A program made the position numbers and the translations under genes. The notes under the pieces were generated by a model. It had not been told where the DNA came from and did not search any database. It saw only the letters and a list, made by a program, of their open reading frames with translations. From Promerops cafer (Eukaryota > Chordata > Aves > Passeriformes > Nectariniidae): 64,000 nucleotides of DNA. This document shows, piece by piece, positions 1-13,606 of this stretch. The stretch is taken from contig VZSE01005872.1 of NCBI GenBank assembly GCA_013398275.1, forward strand, positions 44,926-108,925, read 5' to 3'. Numbering within the stretch: position 1 is the stretch's first letter; every line of letters begins with the position of its first letter.

Positions 1-540
1 TCATTTTCTTACCTGTGCATCACTTAGATGGCCTTTACCTGGGGAGCAGAATTTCCATGGCAACAGCTATATGAATACCAAAATAAATTCCCTTCCACAT
101 CTTCCCCTCTCTTCATTTCAAGAACTCAATTCTAACTATCATCGCTTCCAAATGAAAAGTTTCTTTATGTGTCCACAAATAGATTTATTAGTTGGAAAAC
201 CTCTAACAGTGGGGGATCAAGGTCTTAAATGAACAGGAAAGTTTCCATGGAGCAAGCAAAGGTCTGGGTCTTTCCTTCATGAAGATCAAATGGATTAAAA
301 GCCTGGAGACATGAAACAGTGGGATTCCCTGCTCTAGGTCGCATCTGGGGAGATGCAGAATAAAGAAGAGTTGGGAGAGAGCAGTAATCAAATTCTACCC
401 CAGTTAGATCTGCATTATCCCCAGCTAAATCTGCCTTTTCTGTGCTGTGTATGTCCAATGGCATGTTCTTATTCTAACTATGCCACTTCCGTGTCAGTTT
501 TGTAGATGCTTGGTAGTCCTGAGGCAACCTGTGAACAGAG

Positions 541-735
541 AGGAAGTGATGAGCAGAGACACAACAACAGGGAATGGCATGAAGCTGAGTCAGGGAAGGT
601 TTAGGATGGATATCAGGAACAGATTCTTCACCCAGAGGTTGTTTGGTCACTGGAACAGGCTCCCCAGGGCAGTGGTCACAGCAGCAGCCTGACAGAGTTC
701 CAAAACAGAAGTGTTTGGACAATGCTCTCACATCT
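541..735 (+). mobile_element. CR1 LINE 3' fragment
   Basis: The GGGAATGGCATGAAGCTGAG...CAGGTTTAGGATGGATATCAGG pattern, with ACTGGAACAGGCTCCCCAGGG further on, is the conserved 3' region of avian CR1 in sense orientation. It is 5'-truncated and lacks the 3' tail. Confidence 0.8.
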
Positions 736-1357
736 CTGAATTTTACACAGGATTTCTGGCCCATACATTGGCAGAGCATACTATTTGCAAGACCTGCTCA
801 GTCAAAACACATAGAAATTACTTGCAAGCAGAGTTTTTGAAAGAAAACACACCAATAACTACGGGAAATTCTACAAATTTGATTAATTTTTAATTATTAA
901 TAATTTTAAGCTAGGCATTAAGAAAAATACCCTTTGTAATTTATCAAAAAACCTTTTACAAGAGAATTTTTTATAACTTGGTATAAAGTAGTGTGTTAAA
1001 TTGTAGTAAAATTAGTCTACCATTCCAGAATAAGCAGATGAAAAAATTAATATGGTGAACAGTTAATAGTGTTTTGATTAATGTTAAGGCAACATGATAT
1101 TGTGAGTTTCTTACTTAGCGAGGTGTGTATGACTTCTAAGGTAAAAACTTAAATGTAGATATTACAGCAATCATCACTATGATATTTAATTTCTAAGACA
1201 GTTGACTTATTCCCCTCTATGCTCCTCCCTCACTGATCTAAAAGACTTACTGGGTTAACAACATATTGACTGATGCAGATGATATTAAATAAATTAGAAG
1301 CTGGCATCACCTAAGAATAACCATAAAAATGTAAAAAAAGTGGGAAAAAGTAAAAAA

Positions 1358-1409
1358 GGGGGGGGGGGGGGGGGNGGAAAAAGGAGGGGGGGGGGGGGGG
1401 GGGGGGGGG
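1358..1409 (+). repeat. Poly-G tract
   Basis: Two long G runs, of 17 and about 24 bases, are separated by a short A-rich spacer, with one unresolved N at 1375. The tract could fold as a G-quadruplex, and its true length is probably uncertain. Confidence 0.95.
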
Positions 1410-2149
1410 AAGGCAGAAAGAAAAATAATTACAATTGGCCAAAGCTACTTTGTAGTTTTATCAAAAGCCTGGGCAAATGTGTTAAATCATACCAGAAACA
1501 TTTTTAGGATGGTAGAGGACTGTCAAAGAAAGTAACATGAATACTTTGTGCAGGAGAGCGGTCTCATGGCAACAATTTTCACTTCAATGTGCTCATAAAA
1601 AAGCAATTCACCCTAGAGCAACTATCCATCCCTTTTCATGACAGGAACAGTGCCATGCCAGTTAGACCCTGAAGGTAATAATAGCAACTAAAAGAACATA
1701 AACCCAGCTGTGGCACCAGGGCAAATACAGGGAACCCGTCAGTGTGCTAGCAAAAACAAAACAACAGGAGGTCGAATGCATCTTCCACATCATTGCTTCA
1801 CATTTAACAATGTCAGTGTGATGGTGAGACCTATGAGTGTACTGAAGGGGCCTGCTAAAAGTTTATGTGACAGTCACCACCCAGAAATCTCAAAAATGAA
1901 ACAAAACAAATAGACCTTTATAATAGATGATGGCTCTTAAACCACCCAGGAATCACATGATCCAGGGTGTATAGGATGGAGCTGGAGAAGTTTTCTTCCA
2001 AGAGTCGAGGTAATTAATTAGTGCTCTGTGATACAGATGTGAATTTAATACTATCTGAACTCTTCAAATGCAGAAGCACTTTTGACATATCACGCCTTTG
2101 GACCTTAAATTAAGTTTCAGATTCAGTGTGTGTTTCTGTGTATTATTAA

Positions 2150-2680
2150 GAACATTGTCCAAATGCCTGTTAAACAGTGACAAGCTTGGGGCATCAGCCA
2201 CTTCTCTAGGAAGCCTGTTCCTTTCAACAAAGTCTGAACATCCCCTGGCACGGCTGTGAGCCCTTCCCACCTGTCCCTGTCAATGGATCCCAGAGAGAAG
2301 ACATCAGCACTTCCCTCTCCACTTCCCCTCCCCAGGAAGCTGCAGAGAGCAGTGAGGTCACCCCTCAGCCTCCTTTTCTCCAAGCTGGACAAACCCAGAC
2401 TCCTCAGCAGCCCCTCACAGGACAGCCCTTCCAGCCCTGCACCAGCTCCACTGCCCTGCTCTGGCTGCATCCCAGCACCTCACATCCTTCCTAAAGTGTG
2501 AGGCCCAGAACTGCTCTCACCAAATACAGCAGACCTCACTAATCCTGTATTTGTGACCCCAGGCAGCCCTCTCTAACATCCTGCTCCTGGTGGCTCCTAA
2601 GGGATTCCTGGAGTCCAAGCCTGGGCTCCCTCCTGGGGCTTCCCCTGCTGCCTCCAGACAAGCAGCTGCAGAGTTCACCC
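2150..2680 (-). mobile_element. CR1 LINE fragment, reverse orientation
   Basis: The motifs CTAGGAAGCCTGTTCC, CCCCTCAGCCTCCTTTTCTCC and CTGCCCTGCTCTGGC are the reverse complement of the CR1 3' region. The sequence continues into older CR1-like DNA near 2,680. Open frames here are repeat-derived. Confidence 0.85.
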
Positions 2681-4504
2681 TGCCTCAGCTGCCCTGCTCA
2701 GAAGGCACCTCTCGAGCCTCGCCTTCTTCTCTGAAAGGTGGGACAACCTTTCCTTGTGAGGGCTTTGCTTTTGTACTCCTTTCTTCAGTCTGCATAAAGT
2801 TTTTCTTCCTAGACATCCGATTAGATGTATTGCTCCCTTCTGGTTGACTCCTAGACTTTTTTGTCAAGAACTTGGAAAAATGTTAAGTGTGATTCCAAGC
2901 GTCATATGCTGCACATTAAAAACAGCTTAATAGGAGTCTAATCAAGATAAATAAGGGACAGTTGGTACGAAACACACTTAAAATTCTACTCTTTTGGCAG
3001 AGAGCCTTGCCATTTGCTAATAATAATCATCAGCTTTTACCCATAAAAAAACTTTCAGATTTATTGGTGAGGAACTGACCACAAGAACACTTTCCAATCT
3101 CATGGTGTGTCACACTGACAATATGAAGTTTTGCTTTGGCATTTGTAACAGAACTGTTTGGTTATTTTGGGAAAGCGTTCAGAATTGTTTTGAATTGCCA
3201 CACCATAGATACTGAGCCAGAGCTCCAGCAGCTCTTTTCAATTTCACTCTAACTTTCCAACCACTGCTAATTTTCTCTATTTGTTCACATTACCTTCCGT
3301 GACTTGGAAGAACTGAAGGGAAGGCACAAAAACCTCACCAAAAACTATTTAATTATGAGAAATTGACTATGTAAAATATGTTCCTGTATGCCTCTTCAAG
3401 TACACAGATAATCTAGTCCTTATGGAAAAATTCTCAACATAAAAAGATTTAAGAGCTAAGAAACTTTTGCATCTTAATTATTCCCTAAAGACTTGTCTCT
3501 TCTTTAGAAGACTGTCATGTCTTTAAAGAGTTAATTTATAATTTATGACCCACTAGGAATAAAATTTTAATGAAGTCACTCAAAAGAAATAAGAGAAACA
3601 CTTGAGATGGTGAGATCTATGGAGAATTTTATTTCTAGTTTTTATTTTTAGTAATACGAAAACAGGAAAATATTTATCTTTGTTCAGTTAAAGTTTCTGT
3701 CAATATGAAGCCTGACAAAAGAAGTAATTTTAATAAATACTACAGAGAAGATCTCTTTTCAAGGATAAAAATGCTAGAAGCAAACCTGCGAAGTGTCTGC
3801 TGGAATTCTCCAAAGTCAACTTTGAAACCAGGAATTTTCCAAATGAACCAAGGGCATAAACTGTCCTGAAACAGAACAGAAATAAGCACAGTCATGCACT
3901 TGTCCAGCTTGTGATGTCTTTGAGAAAATATTTTTTGCAGGTAATTCATGTAATTGTTCAGAAAAAAATACGAGGAATTCCACTTGCTGGTTATTCAGAT
4001 TTTTAATTATGAAAATATGTTGGTGCTAATTCAATGTCACATAAATTAATTACTCAAAATTACTTTAAAAAGACTCTTCTGTGAACACATGAAATTGTGT
4101 ATCATCTGGGTCTCATTAAGGATCTCATCTCAGACTGAAATTCTCTACATAAGTTTAGATCTCTATGTTCTCACCAGATGGAAAGAGAAGTTCAAGACAG
4201 AAAGGCTTTTTCTGGTATACACGGAATCTGTTTTACTAAAATTTGGTTTCCTGATGAATTAGCAGAGCAACTTCTGAGATCCTCTCAAATAATTGCTACG
4301 AAAGCAAATAAAAATTGTACTTTGGGTATATTTCCTTAGATTAGAATGTATCTTTTTCACTAATTTTTTGAATTTTTCCTGATTTTATTAGAGTACCAGC
4401 TTTAAACTTTTTATAATGAAAAACTGAATTAAACTTCATTAAAAATTTTGTGGCAAACTACTTGCCACAAAAGTATATATTGAATAAATAAATAAAGACA
4501 CTGT

Positions 4505-4912
4505 GGTTAGTTGACCCTGGCTGGATGCCAGATGCCCACCCACCCACTCTATTTTTCTGCTCCTCAACAGGACAGCTGGTAGAAAATGTAATGACAGGCT
4601 CATGAGATAAGGGCAGGGAGAGAGACCACCCAGCAGTTGCTGCCATGGGAGAAACAGACTCGAGTTGGGGGAAATTAACTGAATTTATTACCTATCAAAT
4701 CAAAGTAGGATAATGAGAAATAAAAGCTACATCCTTAAAACACCCATCCTTCACCTCTCTTCCCTGGGCTTAACTTTGCTCCTGAATTCTCCACCTCATC
4801 CCCAGAGGCACAAGGGGATGGGGAATGGGGGTTGTGATCACTTCATCATGTGTGGTCTGCAGGTCCTTCCTCCTCAGGGGGAGGACTCCTCACAGTCCCA
4901 CACACAGCCCTA
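4505..4912 (-). mobile_element. Partial endogenous retrovirus LTR
   Basis: It begins with gttgaccctggctggatgcc and includes a T-rich polyadenylation region and GGGGGAGGACTCCTCAC. This is the 3' (R/U5) half of a GC-rich LTR family I know from songbird genomes, read on the minus strand. The 5' half of the LTR is absent. There is no internal retroviral coding sequence nearby. Confidence 0.75.
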
Positions 4913-5828
4913 ATACAATATATATAAAAATAAAGAATATAAACCCCACTAAATTAATCGGTAATTAATAAAATAAATTTATAAATACATATTTAGAGAC
5001 TTACAAACTTTATTTTCTGGCAAGTTTATAGGCTGACATGTTTCAAGGAAAAGAATAAATGACAAAACTTCAATTTTGGGCTTTTGATAGGCAGGAATTC
5101 TATCACAGAGAAACTAATTTCTTTGTTTAAATATTAACATTTTGTCATCTAAACTTGCCCACAACATCTTGAAATCTGTAAGAGGCTTTTCCTGCCCATG
5201 CCATGCCAAACAGGAAGATGAACAGCCACAGGAATGTACCTGCTAGACCTCACTCCTAAGGACTGTCTGTAAAAATACTTTACAAGGAGACCAGCTTTGC
5301 ACCCAGCATTCAACCTGTGATGGTCTGAAACCATTGCAAAAGCACAGACACAAGAGAGGGGCTGAGAACACAGGTACATGACTGGCACCAAGCATTTTAT
5401 GGCTGCTGCCACAGGAACTGAGCTGTCTTCTCTGCTCAGGACCTGTTTTAGCAGATGATATGGAAGCCAGACCTTGCTGCAGCTGGAGGAGTTCTCAGAC
5501 CTTCCATAACCAACCACAAAATAAAGCCAGTGGTGCTGCAGAGCAGTTCAGTGGGTCTTCAATGCATGGCCAAGCTGTTGAGATGCTGGCAGACAACTAT
5601 TCCAAGTAAACACACTGGGACTAGGAATTATTCACAAATTAGTAGTGTGGGATCCAGCAAATGGGAATAAAACAAGGATTAGAGTTAGGGGACAGTTGCA
5701 TGTTGAATGTCTACACCAGGGAATAAAAAAAAACAAAAATTGCGAAGTGGCAAATACCTACCCCCTTTCCCCCAACATCATCTTACTCAATGATTTTTAT
5801 CATCGGGTAAAGTTACAAATATTAGCAT

Positions 5829-6809
5829 TGTGTGGGTTGACCCTGACTGGCCACCAGGAGTTCACCAAACTGCTCTCTCACTCCTACTTCTCAACAGGAT
5901 TGTGGGGAGGGGGAAAAGTGACAGCAATATCATGAGTCAAGATAAGAACTAGGAGATCTCTTCCTAATTACTGTCAAGGCAAGTCAGACTTAGATATATT
6001 AATATATTGCTAATTAAAGAGACCGTAATAACGAGAAATAAGAACAGGTATTAAAAAACATCTTTGCCCCACCCCTCTGTTCTTTCTGAGCTGAACCTTA
6101 TTCCCAAATTCTTTACCTCCTCCCTGTGAGTGGCAAAGAAGTTTGGGAAATTGGGGGTTGCTCTCAGGTCTTGCATGTCTGGGCTGCTCCTTCGTCATGC
6201 TCTTCCCTTGGCACAGCGTGGGTTCCCAACCGCATGAAATAACCCTCCTGCAGTGCAGGTGCCCTCCGTAGGATGCAGCCCCTCAGGAACAGGCTGCTCC
6301 AGCTCGAGTCCCCCTTGGGGTCCCAGGGGGGCCGGTAAACCTGACCCCGTGGGGGCTCCCCTGAGGGGCTGCCAGGAGCCTGCTCCATCGGGCCTGCTCT
6401 CCGCGGGTCGCAGCTGGCTTCAAGGCCGCCGGGGATCCCTGCTGCTCCGCGGGCCCCCACGGGCTGCAGGGGCACGGCTGCGTGCCCATGGGCTGCGCCT
6501 CGGGCCGCTCGGGCGCCGGAACACCTCGGCGCTGCCTCCTGCGCCGTCCGCGGGGCCTGCACGGCTGCTGCTTCCACATACCCTTACTCGGCCCTCACGA
6601 CTGCTGCTGTGCAGCTGCAGTCTGACCTTTCTTTGATGCAGTATCCCTAAGGTGCTGCCACTGCTGCTGATGGGCTCAGCCCTGGTCATCAGCTGGTCCA
6701 TCATGGAGCTGTCTGGCCCTGGCCGTGATGGCCTGATGGCAGCTTTTCACAGAAACCAGCCCAACCTCCTCCCCACCCAAGGTTACCAAAACCTTGCCGC
6801 ACAAGCCCA
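5829..6809 (-). mobile_element. Solo LTR of the same family, nearly full length
   Basis: It starts TGTGTGGGTTGACCCTG and ends near ACCTTGCCGCACAAGCCCA, with the GC-rich central part at 6240-6560. A GCAT at both flanks (5825-5828 and 6810-6813) may be a target-site duplication. It is on the minus strand, as is the partial copy 0.9 kb to the left. The long open frames at 6160-6700 come from this GC-rich LTR and are not a gene. Confidence 0.78.
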
Positions 6810-6813
6810 GCAT

Positions 6814-9800
6814 GAGCTTGAGGGCTCCTTATCTGAAGGTATCTTGCCAGTTTCCCCTCAGAATCAGGACTGAGAGATCAGAGATGACATGCTTTGGTGA
6901 TGAGAAATAGCTTCTCCAAGACAAGTGGCTATTTCCTCTGTCTCCTTCATTCATGATATGAGGTAATTTGAATGTAATTGCTTGATTTTTTTTTCACTTA
7001 ACTTTTTTTTTTCCCCACTTACAGTTTCCACAGTAGATTACTGTGAACATAGGCATGTGGAAAAAGACATGTTCCTAACCTTATTCATCTCCAATATCCA
7101 ATAACTCCTTAACTTTGTCAATGTCCCTTTCTTAGCTGTGAAAACTGTTTTGCGTTATGTGGTGTCCTACAGTGTTGAACAGTGCTCAGCTGGACAGCTG
7201 CTCTTCCAGCAAGCTGTCTGCCTGGACCTCTCCCACAGAGGTCATCATCCAGCCTTGTAGTCATAGCACCAACATGTTGACCTTCTTTTTCTTATTCATG
7301 TGTATACTAGAGATCTCCTATCTAGCTCTGTGGACAAAGGTTTTTGCCTACAACATGATTCACTGAAGATAAATATGAATGTGTCATAGGTCTGTTCTGA
7401 GGAAATCGCCTCAAGATCATAAAAGCCATTTTCCTGTTCAATGGTTCATTGCCCTTTTTGTAATTATTAGGACAAAAATACAAATTGTGTCATGTAAACA
7501 AAGTGTCTGTGGCAAAAAAGGGAGAAGCCATGTTTAAAATTAGGGCCACAGACAACATTCTGTATGTGTTTATAAATATTTGCCAAAAGACTTTCACTTC
7601 TGAGATCTCATCTGAGATAAGAAGCTGAGAGAAAAAGCCATGCTGTTGTAATGTCATGTTTCATTGCAAACTGAAAAAATAAACAAGTCTGGACTTAGTC
7701 AGAGTTACTGCTAGCACCAGCTGCTGTGACCTCCTACTAAAACAGGAGTGACACACTACGTTTTTTTCAGATTCTGGTGATGATTACAACTGAGTCAATG
7801 CATAGCTGGATTCATACTAGTATTGAATTACCGAATAAATAAATTTCACAGAGAAAGTATGCAAGCAAAAACCAGTCAATGCCGACATTTTTTAATCCAA
7901 GAAATTCAGAAATTCAGCTGCTGTTTAACTTTAAACATCCTTTAAAGGTCAGACTAAGAGACAGTCAGGAGAGCTGACAGAATATTTTAGAGTTGCTTCA
8001 GATCTGGAAGCAACACTGAAAAACTTACGCTCCTGTATATTTTGGGTTTTCTACATGCAGACCTTTTTTTCCAGCTGCAAGTTTTCCCATATGGAAAAGG
8101 AGGCTGTTGATCAACAATCTCATCAGAAGACTGCTTAGGCATTACTCATGCAGAAGTTTATTATCTCTTTCATGTGCCTATTGTATCACATAAATAGAGG
8201 CTTGTCTACATCTGATTTTTCAGATAAGGAAAAGGAATGTTCAGATAGGTCCTAGTAAAGAGGGCTTCAGGCAACCAGGTGATGCAATTTCTAGGTGCTG
8301 GAAGGTTCCCCCTTGGCATAGGTGGAGAGAGAAGAGAGTCTGGCACACATCACTTGACAAGATGGTCTTCTTTTGTAGTGGCATGGACACTGAAAGGCGG
8401 GAGCGTCAGTTCCAGCTGGTTCTGTGGGAGCCCGAGAGGACAACACCATTTTCCTTGAAACTTTAAGTGGATGATTCCAGCATTCCACTGTGGAACGCTC
8501 AAACATGAGGCAGTGCATGCCTTGGGTTCCACACATCTGCTTGGCTGTGGGTTGCAGCGCAGCGCCCTTTACCCACAGCCAGTCTGGGTAGCTCCCTCAG
8601 GTCAGTCCTTGACACAGACAGACACAAAGCTGCAAGCAGCAGACCCCAAGCACTTCAGAGAGCAGAAGAAAGGTGCAGATTTGAGAAGTCACCTCAGTAG
8701 CACCCTCTGGGCTGTGGCTGGAAAGTTCGTGTGATGCTAAGATCATTTCAAATATAGAAATCTTAAGTAATTAGTTGTGGGCAGTACCTTAAAAAGAATT
8801 CCTCAGCTCTAGGACTTGGCTGAATGACAAACAGCATGCCCATCTCCTCTGAACTATGTGAGGAACAAATGCAGACAAAGAACTTAATGCTCATTCTACT
8901 AAGGATGTGAATAATTGCCCCTTTGCTCCCAGTGCTTTTTAAATCTTCTCCTACAAAAACTTGCAGTTAATATCTGCAACTCATAATTTTTAACAAAAGA
9001 GCATCAGACAGGTTAAGCATATTAAAGTGGTAGCAGTAAAGAGGAGAGGCACTTTATTTACAGAGCTGGGCAAGGTCTGGAGAGCAAAGAGAAATTAGAC
9101 ATATCAATGCATAAGATATGTTGGCTATTTTCTAGGCTGCTACAAGACCCATGTTTTAAAAGCAGGCTTCCAAAGTGATTTTGGCTTGGAAAACGTATGT
9201 AAGAGGTTGTGCTAAAGAACTTGTTTCCCTAATTTTTTGCTTCTCTCAGCTACACTGGAGAAGAAATACTTGTGTTTTATGCTGTTCTGTGCAATTTCTG
9301 CAGTTATATTTTCAATGGATTTTATTAAGAAAACTTAAAACTTTTTTCTGTAGAAAGAAATAAATTTAATGAAGCATACTGCTGATAGTCCTGTTACAAA
9401 AGAAAAATATCACATTATTTATCCCACTGGTAGGGAGAATAACATTTGGTTTGCATTAGAAAAAGAGAAAGTTTAGAAAACATTTCTTTACACATCTGAT
9501 AATAATTACTAATGTTGCTGTGATGATAACTCCTTGGCTGGAGTTTCAAGGTATATTTACCAACATTTATCTCTTAAAGGGAGCAGCAAGTGCTCTGGTG
9601 CTTCCAAGCTTCATTTTGCTCAAAATCAAACTTGTGGCCCACCAAAACCTGTCTCTTCAAACCAGTCTCTGGAGAATCATACCAGACTCCATATTTATGT
9701 GTTTGGACATTTTAAAAAGTCGTTGTGTAAGTTGTGGAGTTGTTTTTGTTGTCAGGGAAAGCTGGGCCATTTTCCTTCCAGTTCGTGTTTCTGAAGAGTG

Positions 9801-11118
9801 TCTTATCAGAATAAGACAGAAGGTGTGTGATTTCAAGGTCAGTCAAATGCCTGACTTGTCTTGGGAGAGGAGAATAAAATGCTTCAAAATAACCAGATGC
9901 TAGGGAGATCCCCTTATATCTCAAGACATTCCCTTTCTGTCGGTGGTTTGTTATATGTCCTGTTTTCCTCTGCCTTTACTTCCATAGCTGAGAAATACTT
10001 TTTTAGATGCCAGTCAGATTTCATTCCCTCTGCTGATGAGATTTTGCAAGGCTAGAGCAGTTTTCACACTCCCAGAGCCTCTCAAAGCCAGGGACCTTCT
10101 GTCCTTTTGGGCTAAGAGAAATGCATGTGGCAGGACTCCCAGCTCACAGCCCACCCAGGTTTGCTGATCTGCTGGCTGCAGTACTTGCTACAGGAATAAG
10201 GAAGGTGGATTTAAACTGCAGCTGATAAGAACGGAATAGTTGTTTCTCTGTGATTTCTCCTCTGTTTTACATAATATGCTAGATTTCTGCACCTTGCATG
10301 GAGTTTGATTTAGTGTTTGCTGAGGTGGAAACTGTAGGACCAAGCTCTGCATGGAAATTTATACAGATTACATTTTTCATGATTGAGGATGAGGATTGAG
10401 GATTGATTTCTCCTGGCTGAGACCAAGATGTTCCAGATCCAACAGATAAATCAGGTTTTAGATGCCTTTATAGTAAAATTTGGAGTGCCTGTGAAGTTTA
10501 TGTGCTTTCAAGTTAATTGGCAGATAAATGTAGGTTTTTTGAACAGCAACACTACTTAAGTATCTGAAGTCCATCTTGGACTGGAGGTAGGATGTTTGAA
10601 CTAGATGTTTGAACTAAATATTTGCATGAAATCAAGTGGGACAAAATATCCCTTCAAATATATAGCCGATTTTGATATTGACCTGCTTAGACTTCTTAGC
10701 ATTTGAATACTATTTCTTCTTCAGATAGCTTGAGCATTTTTGAAAATTAACTGTTCCTTTAAAGAAGTGTTTGGTTAACTTGCAATAGTTAACCAACCAG
10801 AAGTTCATACAGACTGCTTGTGGAAGTGTACAGCTGGGGATAGACAGGGTCATGAGAAAAAATGGACTTTGCAGAATAAGAACCAGTTCAGGAGACCAGC
10901 ACAGAATTCTCTGGGGAGCTCCCTCTGTTCCTGGCTCCTGTGTACAAACTAAAGTGCTGCTAGGTGGGAGGGTAGGCAAGTATGTTATAGGCTCTATATC
11001 TTGGAATAGATTATTATGCTTCACTGATTTAGTCTTTGCATGTTTTTCATTAAATAGACAGTTAAACAAGATTAGTTTAATTTGATTAAAATGATTGAGG
11101 ACTGAATGCTTTCCAGAG
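6814..11118. other. Intergenic, no gene seen
   Basis: Short frames of 60-130 residues occur (for example 9520-9903) but show no domain, no paired splice signals and no family resemblance. A 13-bp direct repeat GATGTTTGAACTA lies at 10590-10615. Confidence 0.55.
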
Positions 11119-11483
11119 NNNNNNNNNNNNNNNNNNNNNNNNNNNNNNNNNNNNNNNNNNNNNNNNNNNNNNNNNNNNNNNNNNNNNNNNNNNNNNNNNN
11201 NNNNNNNNNNNNNNNNNNNNNNNNNNNNNNNNNNNNNNNNNNNNNNNNNNNNNNNNNNNNNNNNNNNNNNNNNNNNNNNNNNNNNNNNNNNNNNNNNNNN
11301 NNNNNNNNNNNNNNNNNNNNNNNNNNNNNNNNNNNNNNNNNNNNNNNNNNNNNNNNNNNNNNNNNNNNNNNNNNNNNNNNNNNNNNNNNNNNNNNNNNNN
11401 NNNNNNNNNNNNNNNNNNNNNNNNNNNNNNNNNNNNNNNNNNNNNNNNNNNNNNNNNNNNNNNNNNNNNNNNNNNNNNNNNNN
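11119..11483. other. Assembly gap (365 N)
   Basis: The gap is a run of undetermined bases whose right edge is directly an AAAAG microsatellite, so the gap probably hides more of the same repeat. Confidence 0.98.
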
Positions 11484-11585
11484 AGAAAAGAAAAGAAAAG
11501 AAAAGAAAAGAAAAGAAAAGAAAAGAAAAGAAAAGAAAAGAAAAGAAAAGAAAAGAAAAGAAAAGAAAAGAAAAGAAAAGAAAAA
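11484..11585 (+). repeat. (AAAAG)n microsatellite
   Basis: About 20 perfect AGAAA/AAAAG units follow the gap. Lys-Glu-rich or Phe-Ser-rich frames across it are artefacts. Confidence 0.97.
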
Positions 11586-12110
11586 GCCCTGGGGTCAGAT
11601 AATGTGGAGAGTATTAGAAGTCCAAACACCTGGGAGGGAAGGGAGAAGTATTATTGCACACAGAGCATGTAGTAGCACAACTTTCACAGAAATAATAAGA
11701 AATTGTTCACCTCTTCTTTTCTCCTCAGCAAATCAAGCTGCAAATGGGATTTCAGACTCACTTCAACATACTTGATTAATCATTCACCTCATTGCACTGC
11801 AGGCTTTAAGAGTATGACTGTTTGGACAATTACTCATAATCTTTTATCTACCTGTAAATCAGGACAGGAATATAGATTTTTTGCATTGCCCATGAAGCTC
11901 GTAGGTCCACTTTGACATGGCTGCAGCATTTAATAAAGGCTCTAGTGGCAAGAGGCAAGTATTGCATGAGAAATTCCTTTTCGGAATCCAGTATCCTGAA
12001 ATGATAAGTGTGGCTCTTTATACATGAAAATCAGGATCAAAATCTTCTTTCAACAGAGATAATTCTCCAACTCAAATTTATATAGCTTTGAACATTTGGG
12101 GCTTGGGTTT

Positions 12111-12180
12111 TATTTGGCTTTTTTTTGATGTTGGCTTTTTTGTTTGTTTGGGATTGATTGGTTTGTTTGTTTGTTTTTGA
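12111..12180 (+). repeat. T/G-rich low-complexity tract
   Basis: GTTTGTTTG-type repeats and T runs, no coding potential. Confidence 0.7.
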
Positions 12181-13399
12181 GGGGAGTTTAGACATGTTTT
12201 GTTTGGTTGATTTTTTTGTTTAGTTCATATTTTTTAGTTCAAGTCTAAATAAAATCAAACTTTCTCTGACTGAAATAGGAAATTTCTTCTGGTAGTGTAT
12301 TTCAATAGCATATTCTGACACCTTCCTCTTAATTGGTTGTACTCTTCTGATTCTGGCTTCTATCACAAGTATCAGAAAAGCTGAAGAATTGTGAGGAAGT
12401 GTATACTCTGTGAAACATGGGGTGAGTTTGAAAAACCAAATGTATTTGACCTCAGGGCAACATTTTTTTTAGTTATACTGAAAGGTCACCCAGAAACTTT
12501 TAATAACTCATAGCACAATTAATTTATTTTTTTATGCAAAGCTGACTTGCTAAAATTAAGAAATATATGCTATTATAATGTTTCTATTTTTGTGTCATGT
12601 AACTGGGAAGAAAAGTATAGCTTTATCCAGAAGAGGTAGAAAGAGCTCAGTTCTTCTTGCATAAGTACACTCATCAGGAGTATTTGATTCCCAAGATTTA
12701 GTTTACAAGACTTGACATTTTACAATGTAGATTATTGTTAAAAACTTGTTTATGGGATGGCTTGGACCTGGTGACCTGTTTTCTTAATTTTTTATCTTCG
12801 TAGACTTTAGATTCACAAGGAGGCTCAGCTTTTTTTTACTGCAGATGTTATGGAAAATACAAGTTTAAAGAGAACTATGCCAAAATAGGTTTAAGTTCTT
12901 TACCCAAACTTAAGATCTTGGATAAAACTAGTTAGTCAGGACTAAAACTACCCATCATACAAGTTTTCTACAAAAAAAAAAACACCACAGAGTAGGAAGT
13001 ATATTGCATAAAGGTAACATGTATGAGAGCTATAATGTAAAATCATTTACATTTTTTTGTACAGCTAGATTTAAAAGCAAATATATCAAAACAATTTAGT
13101 CCTGCCTCCTTACTAAGAAACTGGACATTGGAAACTGCTGTATAATCATCAATAAAAAGTTGTATCTCAGGGACAAGGAGAGGAAAAAAATGGATCAGGT
13201 GAAGGAATCAAAAAATTTATGTTCCATCCCAAAAGTAGAAGTATCTCTTTAAATTAAGTTAAATAAGTGTTCTGAGTATTTCATAACAACACATCTAGGT
13301 AAGGGGTTTTTTTCCCATGTTCAAGATAAAACAGTCAATATCAGAATAGACTGTTTCATGTGTTGAATATCTTAGTGAGAATGCTCAGAAGTGCATAAG

Positions 13400-13606
13400 A
13401 TCCTAAAAGAAAACTTTTTTACTGTGAGGATGGTCAAATACTGAAACAGGTGGAGAGATTGTGGCATCTCCATTCCTGGAGATATTGGAAACTCAAGTGA
13501 AGACAGCCCTACATGCTGTACCTGCACCCACTTCAAGCAGAGAATTCAGACTAGATGATCTCCAAAGCTCCCTGACAGCCTCATTCATAGACATACTCTA
13601 TGATTC
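13400..13606 (+). mobile_element. CR1 LINE 3' end
   Basis: The sequence includes CTGGAGATATTGGAAACTCA, AGACTAGATGATCTCCAAAG and CTCTATGATTCTGAAAT, an eroded CR1 3' end with the diagnostic TATGATTCT tail. The open frame at 13461-13685 is part of it. Confidence 0.78.

Larger units (their letters stand above)
1..4504. other. Intergenic, no gene seen
   Basis: AT-rich DNA. Apart from the two CR1 fragments and the poly-G tract I see no exon-like open frames with splice context, no RNA gene and no conserved domain. Confidence 0.6.

Noticed and set aside
6160..6704. Several 70-137 residue frames on both strands in a GC-rich block
   Set aside because: The block is the centre of a solo LTR (5829-6809) of a known songbird type.
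11095..11775. Long frames across the N gap and AAAAG repeat
   Set aside because: Mostly undetermined residues and repeat translation.
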